This document shows, piece by piece, positions 56,243 through 64,000 of a DNA stretch of 64,000 bases. The DNA is from Pachyseris speciosa (taxonomy: Eukaryota; Cnidaria; Anthozoa; Scleractinia; Pachyseridae). The stretch's first letter is position 1. Each line of letters begins with the position of its first letter. Both the position numbers and the translations under genes were made by a program. The stretch covers positions 176,001-240,000 of the forward strand of contig JAEMWC010001134.1 of NCBI GenBank assembly GCA_016490735.1, given 5' to 3'. The notes under the pieces were generated by a model, which was given only the letters and a program-made list of their open reading frames with translations, searched no databases and was not told where the DNA came from.

Positions 56243-57328
56243 ATGTCACAGAGTTGCAGTTTTGTGAGTGAAAGTGTAAGGGCAGGTCTTATCTACGAAA
56301 GGAAGCCGTCGTCTTCAACATCAGTCTTGTGGGCAAACAGAAACGGGAACACGTTCAGTGACACCAAAGTCTCCAAAATGGCCATCCCAAATGTTTCGTC
56401 GTGGCTGAATTATTCCCATGAATATGACGCAGAGTTTATATATGGCCTAGTAGGAATCAACCTCTTCACCAGCCTCCTCGGAATTTTTGGTAATGGTTTG
56501 GTGTTTGTAGTAGTGGTTAAAACTCAAGGAGTGGATAGAACCTTTCGGTACTTGATCTCAGGTCTCGCCGCAGCAGATTTAACCGTTGCTCTTGTGGCTC
56601 AACCTCTGTTTGTTGTTCTTCTCTTCGGGCGCAGGAGTCCCAATGATCTTCCGTCTGTTTTATTGGTTGGTCGCATTGTGGGTAACGTTGCTTTAACAAT
56701 GTCTGATATAACAACAACCTTAATTGCGCTGGATCGATGCCTTAAAGTTGCATCCGCCAACTTCAACTACACAACTATGTGGACTGCGAGGAAAAAGCTC
56801 GTTTTTCCCATTGCATGTGTATTTGCCTGTTTGAGTACAAGTGTAAGATTCTTTTCATACCAAGAGATATCAACGTACTTCTTTGCCGGCGTTACTGGGC
56901 TTTTCTTTGTGATTATGATCGTATGCTACACAGTTGTTTGCTATCGGGTCTACAAACAACGGCCATATGTTCACTCGCAACCTGCCAAGACAAGAGCTGA
57001 CAATGAAGAGGAGACCAATGTTCGAACTGTAGATCGAGTGTCACAGTTGCAGTTTGCCTGCACTGTAGTTATGATTCTATTGGCCTTTTTGATAGGAAAG
57101 GTTGTACCCTGTTTCTACCTAACTTTCACCGAGCCCGAAAAGGATTACGGGATGACGTATTTCACGGCACTAACTGCGAGCATGTCCTTTAAAGTCCTCG
57201 ATCCAGCTTTATATTGTTTTGACAACAAAAACTATCGTGAAACATTCAAGAAATTACTGCGTTTCTTGTCATGCCGAAAAACAAAACAGACTGACAGAGA
57301 GAATCACTCGTCCGGATTTTCCACTTGA
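56243..57328 (+). CDS. Orphan class A (rhodopsin-like) GPCR, single exon
   Basis: Seven-transmembrane receptor in one uninterrupted exon. The frame from ATG 56243 gives 361 residues; ATG 56378 (AAAATGG context) gives 316 and is the better receptor start, because what follows is a short N-terminus with two N-glycosylation sites (NVS, NYS) just before TM1. Seen: GIFGNGLVF (TM1 Asn), LAAADLTVALVAQP (TM2 Asp), LIALDRC (DRC in place of DRY), VIMIVCYTVVCYRVYK (TM5), TM6 without CWxP, and DPALYCFDNKNYRETFKKLL (DPxxY in place of NPxxY, then helix 8). The ligand cannot be named. An upstream tandem array and a downstream hexanucleotide repeat flank it; related sequences lie on both sides. Confidence 0.9.
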   Translation: MSQSCSFVSESVRAGLIYERKPSSSTSVLWANRNGNTFSDTKVSKMAIPNVSSWLNYSHEYDAEFIYGLVGINLFTSLLGIFGNGLVFVVVVKTQGVDRTFRYLISGLAAADLTVALVAQPLFVVLLFGRRSPNDLPSVLLVGRIVGNVALTMSDITTTLIALDRCLKVASANFNYTTMWTARKKLVFPIACVFACLSTSVRFFSYQEISTYFFAGVTGLFFVIMIVCYTVVCYRVYKQRPYVHSQPAKTRADNEEETNVRTVDRVSQLQFACTVVMILLAFLIGKVVPCFYLTFTEPEKDYGMTYFTALTASMSFKVLDPALYCFDNKNYRETFKKLLRFLSCRKTKQTDRENHSSGFST

Positions 57329-57367
57329 ACACCACCACCACCTCCACCACAGCCACTACTACTTCTG

Positions 57368-57455
57368 ACAATGACAATGACAATGACAATGACAATGACA
57401 ATGACAATGACAATGACAATGACAATGACAATGACAATGACAAAGACAATAACAA
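57368..57455. repeat. (GACAAT)n hexanucleotide tract
   Basis: About 14 units, starting 40 bases after the GPCR stop codon. It is open in several frames (Met-Thr repeats on the plus strand), so frames here are artefacts. Confidence 0.95.
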
Positions 57456-57529
57456 TGACAATGGCAATGACAATGATAATGACCATGACAATGGTATATT
57501 CTAATGGTAATAATAATAATAATATGTTT

Positions 57530-57775
57530 ATGACCGCCGATCGTTTAGTTCAGTGGGTAGAGCACCGGACTACCGTGCGGGAGGTCGAGGGGGTTCAAAC
57601 CCCGGCCGGATCAACTTACACTCAGTCTTCTTTAAATAATTGATTAGCAAGTGCTGCCTTTGTAATGACATCTGCAAACGGTTAGACTTTCTAGTCTTCT
57701 CGTGTAAGGACGAGAAACCGTAAGTCCCGTCTTCCTTAATCTGAAACTGTGGGACGTAAAAGAACCACTATGGCT
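57530..57775 (+). mobile_element. tRNA-derived SINE, family 3 (plus)
   Basis: Head 'ttagttcagtgggtagagca', 'gggggttcaaaccccggccg' (A and B boxes), then a body matching 39530-39785 in reverse. Not a functional tRNA, since the acceptor stem does not close well. Confidence 0.82.
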
Positions 57776-58387
57776 CGGGGGCACTCATTAATTTTAAACT
57801 GCACAAGCAGTCCGGTAAAGTCCCCAGGCCAGTGTTGTAAAGCCGCCATGAGACTAAGTGATATGCTCCAACTGCGAAAGCTTTTATTGTAATGAACGGT
57901 CAGTCGTCTATGGTAGCTTAACCGCTAAATTATCTGTTACCATTTAATCAAAGAAAAAAAAACAAGTCTTTAGTAGTTTTCTGATCTTAAAGCATGGGGT
58001 CAAAAGTTACAAGCAAGTTACTAGTATAGTCTAGTATAGTTCCTCTAGAGGAAAACACAGGACTGATATGTGATTTTACACTTTCCCTTTTTTCTTTTAT
58101 TAAATATGAATGCTACGTACATTATAATGCAAATACAATGCACAAAGAATCTTACGCCCAGGAGATTTGAATTGGGTACAACATGAGTTAGCCAAATGGG
58201 TCTACAGTCCCGGTGATGGTGAAATAGTTATTGATTCACGTGTATCTACTTATTATGTTTGTAGTTTTGTTCTCTTACGACCCTCTCACCAGGCCATTGC
58301 ATTTCGATACCATTTTAGCCAGTTTTTAGTTTTGTACTGTTCGTGAGTAATTACCACGTGTAGACTATTTTAAGCGAAATTGTTACC
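57776..58387. other. Intergenic, nothing recognised
   Basis: No long frames or element ends. Confidence 0.5.
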
Positions 58388-58835
58388 TTAAAGCCCCGTT
58401 CAAACGGTCATGATAGTTGATGATAATTTCAACTGTCATTCACTATCATTGACTATCATGTCTGCGTTCAAACGGCAAAAACTATCATCAGCTATCATGT
58501 CGAATTTGAACATGTTCAAACTGCATGATAGTTGATGATAGTCGGTGATAGTGTATGATAGTTCGTTTTCAAACGCGCATGATAGTTAAAACTAACATCG
58601 ACTGTCATCAAATGGCGCATGATAGTCGATGATAGTAACTATCATCAACTATCATGCGCGCGGTCAAACGGCAAAAACTATCATCGACTATCATGAGATT
58701 TTTGAGCAGGTTCAAAGTGAATGATAGTTCATGATAGTCGATGATAGTGCATGGTAGTTCGTGTTCAAACGCGCGTGATGGTTAAAACTATCATCGACTA
58801 TCATCAACTATCACTACCGTTTGAACGGGGCTTAA
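58388..58835. mobile_element. TTAA-flanked MITE built from ATGATAGT/ACTATCAT words
   Basis: Left TTAAAGCCCCGTTCAAACGG; right on the other strand TTAAGCCCCGTTCAAACGG. The interior is dozens of 'atgatagt' and 'actatcat' words separated by 'gttcaaacg' blocks. Confidence 0.88.
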
Positions 58836-59164
58836 GCGTAATCGTTATGGTAATGGCATTTTAGTTGTCGGCTTCCTCAACAATTATATATTACAAATTG
58901 GCGACAAGGGAATACAGATCAAGCTTCTTATCTACATGCAAGCCCGTAGAATAGTCCTTAAATTTAAGCTTCGAACACGGACCTGCTCACGACACCTCTC
59001 TTGACATTTATCTTGAGTGTCGTTCACCGCTACACTTGTATACAATCTTTACAGTGCACCTAACCCTAAATTTTTTGTCTCTACAATACGTCTTTGCACT
59101 GAGCTGTTCGAAACACAAAGCGCCTATTGTTTTCCCATATTATACCAAATGTTGACATTTTATT

Positions 59165-59300
59165 GCCTCGAAAACTTACGAGGGGCATGGGTCTATGCCT
59201 GATTTGACGGCGCAAACTCCTTTGCATGCATGTTTTTAACTTGTAGATTTACCGCGATGGAAACTCAGGAATGAACCTACGCCCCTTCTGACACAGTGGT
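59165..59300. mobile_element. MITE related to 36933-37097
   Basis: 'aggggcatgggtctatgcct', 'ctttgcatgcatgttt' and 'ctacgccccttctgac' match the inner part of the earlier element. Confidence 0.6.
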
Positions 59301-59626
59301 GAGCCAAATAAGGCTCAGTTTTGAACCGGATGTTAGAAAAAATAAGAACGGAAAACGAAGAACGAGGAACGAGGAACGAGGAACGGGAACCGAATTCTAG
59401 GAATCAGCATACAGCGGTAATCCGCAAAAAATTCAAAATGGCGGACGAAAAACGTAGACAAAGAAAATATGTAGCTAACTTGCCGTATTTCTGGGTGAGA
59501 AAAATTGGGTAGGGGTGTACGGCCTGCTTCCTGAAACCCTTACCCTATTGTTGACCAAAATGGCCCAAATCGCTACACTATTTCAGACCGAAACGGTTTT
59601 AAAAAAAAACTGATCTACTTTAATAG

Positions 59627-59945
59627 CTCGCGATATCGTGTGACACAGCGGGGTGTGTGGTAATATGATTATTGTGTGATTCAACGTGACTCCGTGTCTC
59701 GGCAATCTGACTTAAACACAAATATTGAACAAAACAATGTCGTAGAGTTGCAGCTTTATGGGTAAAAGTGTAAGGGAACGTCTTATCTACAAAAGGAAGC
59801 CATCGTCTTAAACTTCTTGTGGGCACACAGAACAGGGAAGGCATTCAGTAGACAATACACCACCACCAAAATCTGCAAAATGGTCACCCAAAAGTTTCGT
59901 CGTGGCTGAATTTATTCCCTAGAATATATGACATATAGTTTCGCG
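59627..59945 (+). pseudogene. 5'-end-only duplicate of the GPCR gene
   Basis: Matches 56135-56430 of the intact receptor locus: the 5' flank (gtgattcaacgtgactccgt), the N-terminal region and the SWLN segment, then stops before TM1. The frame is broken (the ATG is altered, an in-frame stop replaces part of the N-terminus, and small deletions occur). Because it carries 5' flank, it is a DNA-level duplication rather than a retrocopy. Confidence 0.8.
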
Positions 59946-61106
59946 TATCAAGAAAAGCGGCTCAAATTCGCGAACAATAGGTATTGTTATAGTTGATCAT
60001 TTTTGACCGTGTATGGTCAAAAAAGATTTAGGATAAAACAAAGACTTTTAACACTCGAGGGAAATTCAAAATTTCCGATTACTATTTACGAGGGAGACTT
60101 GAATCTTCGGCGAGACCGAAGTAATGAGCAACTTGCACCCTGGGGGAGGGACAGAGTTATAATTGGCACGACGAAACCAACAACGCTGGGTGAGGGGTGA
60201 GCGAAAGTTCTGTTCGCGAAGCATACTCCAACTGAGTTGATCGGATATCAATGCAGAAAAGTAATAAAATCATTCAGGTGACCATTGCTTCAACAATCGC
60301 ACTAGTTTAGTTCTCATGGTTTTTAAATGAGCTTCGTTCTGCGTAAGCAAAAGTTTTGCGTGCGACGCACACTCTGGCCGAGTTAATTGGATATCAGCAA
60401 AGCATTGCACTGGCCGAGTTCTCGCGCTTTTAACGCGCTTCATTTTCAGAGAAATTTGTTTAAATCTCGCGCCACAGAAATAATTGTAACGCAAATAAAT
60501 TGTTTTCTTTATTCGTTTATTAGGCGCCGGTGAAAGTTTGTCTGCATGGGAAACGGAAGCTAAAGCGCTTAACTTCTTTCAACAACCGATTGGGTTATGA
60601 TTTTGTGATTTATTAGCTGTTTCATTCCGAATTGAAGAGTTTTAAACTCTAGACATTTTAACGAAATGAAACACCTTGCATTTTTTTGGCTTTCAAATCA
60701 GTGGGGTTAATAAACTGAAACGAAAAGAGTGAACAATCGATTGAAAAAGTCACACCTCCCTTGTAAGTGTCCGACCGCGTTGCCGGTTTAAAATTTAAAA
60801 CAAAGCAAACAATAGACCAGGAGACGGAAAAAGTCTCACCTTCACGGTTACTCCGTGAACACAGAATTATCATAAATACGGTGAACGGTTCGTGTTCCTA
60901 CAAAAAGTGGATTTGTAACGCGCGGTTGCAACTACATTAAAGACGAAAACCTCCAAAGAGAATAGAGTGCGCTTACAGCAGAATGTCGCGTTCACCGAAA
61001 AAGAAAAGGTTTACTTCTTCTCCAGAAGGTGTGAGCCTCTACTAACTATGCATGCTGTAAATGATTATTATTCACTTAGCCAGGTAATTCGAGAATCTGC
61101 TGATAC
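59946..61106. other. Intergenic; weak internal repeats
   Basis: 'actgagttgatcggatatca' (about 60230) and 'ccgagttaattggatatcag' (about 60378) suggest an old ~150-bp duplication. No gene recognised. Confidence 0.4.
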
Positions 61107-61852
61107 AGTCAAACCTCTATTAAGTGGCCCTCTATTAAGCGGTCACACTCTATTAAACGGACACTTATCAAATTCCCAAAAAGCGGTTCCCTTATTTACT
61201 GTTAATTTAACCTCTATTAAGCGGTCACCTCTATTAAGTGGACGCCGTCACCATTCAGAATTCCCAATTGGTTAATTTTATTGTATTTCACCTCTCTTAA
61301 GCGGTCACGTTGTCAATTATCATGCGATATTTTGACACCACGTTTTTAAACCATGTCTAGTTAACAAATGGATTCCATGTTGCCTTGCGTCTGTTCAGTA
61401 ATAGATCACAGATGACGCCAAAATGTCCTCTAATAGATCATAGCTAAGAACCAATCACAACGCGCGAACTATTCACCTTATTAATAATTTCTTTTAATAG
61501 CTCATCAAACAGTATAACGCAGAGGTACATTTAATCAGCGTAAGAGTGGTTCATGTTGAATGGCAAAACTGAACGTTATTTAATTAATGTGGTTTACAAC
61601 AAATTATGATTACCTTACAGATAACATTAGAACTATAGGCCTAAACTTCCTTGAACAAGCAGTTACTTGATGTTTTTCTCATATCCTGCGTTACTGTTGT
61701 TGTTAACCGATAAAATGTACTGTACACATGGTACAGTTTCATTTTTACCATATTGCATACTACATTTTGAGTAACCTCTTTTAAGCGGTCAACCTCTATT
61801 AAGCGGACAGTTGGCTCTTTCCCGAGGGTGACCGCTTAATAGAGGTTTGACT
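61107..61852. mobile_element. Tc1/mariner-like element with repeated 'cctctattaagcggtcac' words
   Basis: Left AGTCAAACCTCTATTAAG and right CTTAATAGAGGTTTGACT are inverted. Further copies of the word occur internally on the plus strand near both ends. No transposase. Confidence 0.82.
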
Positions 61853-62575
61853 CTATTAATACATTCAAGGACATGTTTTTAATTCCTTAATATAATTTTT
61901 TTTACATACCTTCCTTTGTTTTCTTTTAATGTTATGTATATAGTTTAGTCTTAATCTTTGAGGTCCTTTTCGAAAACCACATTTTTGTGAAAAGATTCCT
62001 CAATGAAGATGATGATGATGATTATTATTATTAACCTCTCAACCTTACGAGAGCTGCAACAATAAATTATTCTGGGCATTTGGCCCCACAGCTTAAATAT
62101 ACACTGAGTGTAATAATTGGAGGCAACAAGCTGAGCATCGTTTCTGGCGGTGCAAAAACGTTCCATTCTCTTTCGACTCTTTTGGTCCTTTTGCTACCTT
62201 CAGCCAATTGGCAAACATTTCTTAGAATTTAGAAGTTAACACACACAAAACTTTGTGAAGGGAGCTGTTAGCAACCAAATTAATTTACAAGGAACTGAGA
62301 CATGCTAAATTAGGTTAGGCATGGAAAGCCTAAGCTGGGCTAAGTGGTCCACTCTGTCTGCCAGACAGGGTGGACAAGCTCAGTGAGCTTGTCCCAGTTT
62401 CTGTGGCATTAAGGGAGAAGGAGTATTTCTATTCCTCCCTGGATGAACGTCACATTCTCTGGTACCAATTTACACACCTGGGTAGAGACAGGCACTGTGA
62501 AAGAACACAGCCGGAACAATGACCTAGGGTTCATGCAGCGCTCAAAACATGGATCCATCCATGATCCAGAGTCCT
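61853..62575. other. Intergenic, nothing recognised
   Basis: Short (GAT)n/(TTA)n tract near 62005-62032; no gene seen. Confidence 0.5.
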
Positions 62576-63220
62576 GATTTATTTATTTATTTATTACAAT
62601 TTAATGACAAGTTACAAATAAAAAATAGAAGTAAAGAACAGATCACCAATAAGCTAAACTAAACCGGATAAGATAAATATAAATATAAGAATATAAATAT
62701 AAATATAAGCTAATCAAATAAAAATATAACCTAATCTTAGAATACACAAGATACATATAACTAAGCCATGACAACAATAAAATAATCAAAATGAAACAAG
62801 CTCAGCCCCCGTTCCTCACCCCATTTTTGACAACAAACGTTTTTTTACACCTAGCTTAAAAGCTGCCAGACTGGGTGCTAATCTTACCTCTAAGGGTAAA
62901 GAATTCCACATTCCTATAATTCTGTTAAAATGGCTGTGTTTAAATTTAGTGGTCCTTGCAAAGTTCGACTTTAACGAATAATCATCAACATACCTAAACC
63001 TGTAAGGGTCAGCCTAGGAATAAAAATTCAGAAACGGGGTTAAGTCCAAATTAAGGTAGCCATTTAGAGCTTTGTACAAAAATGTCACATCAAAAACATA
63101 ACGTCTCTTTTCAAGGGACAGCATATTGAGGCATTTTAAGCGATCACCATAGTTGATATTGTCTTTTCCTAAGATGAATTTTGTTCCCCTCCGTTGAATG
63201 CGCTCCAATCCTGGGTATGT
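62576..63220 (-). mobile_element. 5'-truncated LINE, C-terminal reverse transcriptase end
   Basis: Minus strand: LERIQRRGTKFI, RLKCLNMLSLEKRRYVFD, FLYKALNGYLNLDL, one in-frame TAG (63014-63016), then KHSHFNRIIGMWNSLPLEV and LAAFKLGVKK to a TGA at 62815. This is the standard tail of non-LTR ORF2. The 3' UTR ends in (AAAT)n, seen as TTTATTTATTTATT at 62578. Young by eye, with one nonsense change. Confidence 0.88.
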
Positions 63221-64000
63221 TAAACACGGGTTACAAAATAAAAGCAGCGAAAAAAACTAGCATGTCAAAGTGAATTTAAAAAATTCCTCACTATTTAACA
63301 CAATCAATTTAACTATTTAACATAATCAATCCTTGACTTAACTACTTCCACCTCAAGTGGTGCAAATTATATTCACATCAATGGAGTGATTTAAAAAGGT
63401 GTGATTTCCCAAGTGGGAATCAATACAATACAAGCTAATTTAAGAACTACAAGAGTTATTTAATGTAATTGATCGCAGGTTAAAATAATCTTTATTGGCC
63501 TTATAAAGTGAGCAAACACAGTGTATTGAGTAATGATGGGATAGAATTAGCTGAAATAAGGCATCAGATACAGAATTTAGTAATACCCAGTGTCTTCACG
63601 TTGGAAATTGTCTTGAGACCAGACCAGATATTTGTTAAAATGTTGACAATGTGTCGAGTCATCTTTTGGAAGTGAAGACCGTATGATGTCATTGCTGTTA
63701 AGCCAGAAATTATCCATACTGTACTTTTGGTCAGAACTGATCTCTCCACCCGGCCCCTCTGGAATTTCCAGTTTGATTTGGCCATGTACTTCAAAGGTTT
63801 TGGCATTTTAAAAGTTACGACAGCGCTCACTGATATTCCCGCCAATGTGGCTGGGTTTGAGTCTGGCCTAATACCATCTTAGATTGTAGTATGAATATCG
63901 TCCTCAATAGACTACGAGCACTCTCTCTTTTTTCTTAGTCCGTCGAACAAAACGCGAGAGAAGCGCAAATGATTGAAGGTGTGATTGAACGCGCGTAATT
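63221..64000. other. Window end; unrecognised frame
   Basis: A 93-codon minus-strand frame (63845-63564) has ordinary composition (MPKPLKYMAKSNWKF) but no family that I know; it could be an exon or chance. The last 100 bases (gtccgtcgaacaaaacgcga) look like a dispersed repeat. Confidence 0.3.

Noticed and set aside
57536..57610. Functional tRNA gene
   Set aside because: tRNA-like head of a SINE whose body recurs on the minus strand at 39530-39785.
57246..57643. Met-Thr or Val-Ile repeat proteins
   Set aside because: Artefacts of the GACAAT tract.

Overview
This is eukaryotic genomic DNA: intron-rich, gene-sparse and full of transposon debris. The gene content (animal lysosomal sulfatase, aurora kinase, FAM210/DUF1279 protein, DUSP19, rhodopsin-class receptors), the (TTA/GTT/CA)n tracts, the tRNA-derived SINEs and the very dense load of TTAA-flanked, hAT-like, Penelope, DIRS and LINE relics look like an anthozoan cnidarian such as a stony coral. 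The organism is an inference; no sequence here names it.

Layout. (1) 1-12.9 kb, + strand: ten exons forming the C-terminal three quarters of N-acetylgalactosamine-6-sulfatase (GALNS). The first exons, with the catalytic CxPSR motif, lie upstream of the window. (2) 14.4-36.8 kb, + strand: a complete aurora kinase gene of at least 11 coding exons. Its 10.2 kb intron 7 holds a decayed duplicate of the activation-loop exon followed by three stacked TTAA-flanked transposons. Intron 5 holds a hAT-like element with an intact 8-bp target duplication, and intron 8 holds an element with two helicase relics. (3) 40.1-46.2 kb: a head-to-head pair 153 bp apart, FAM210-like (minus) and DUSP19-like phosphatase (plus). 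(4) 46.2-51.9 kb: intergenic, with a DIRS-type retrotransposon relic, a long CA tract between direct repeats, and nested MITEs. (5) 51.9-60 kb: a small cluster of related class A GPCR sequences: a frameshifted pseudogene, one intact single-exon receptor, and a 5'-end-only duplicate. A ~101-bp tandem array sits upstream of the intact copy. (6) 60-64 kb: a mariner-like element and a LINE 3' fragment; no convincing gene.

The genes are unrelated in function: lysosomal glycosaminoglycan breakdown, mitosis, mitochondrial inner membrane, MAPK-pathway phosphatase and peptide/amine-type signalling. The only architectural link is the shared FAM210/DUSP19 promoter. All exon calls were made by eye from splice sites, phase and recalled family sequence. 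Every junction of the GALNS, aurora, FAM210 and DUSP19 models keeps phase, which is strong internal support. I found no convincing new multi-gene system. The most unusual item is the aurora intron 7 complex: a duplicated T-loop exon with an in-frame stop, next to stacked TTAA transposons that share one TTAA.
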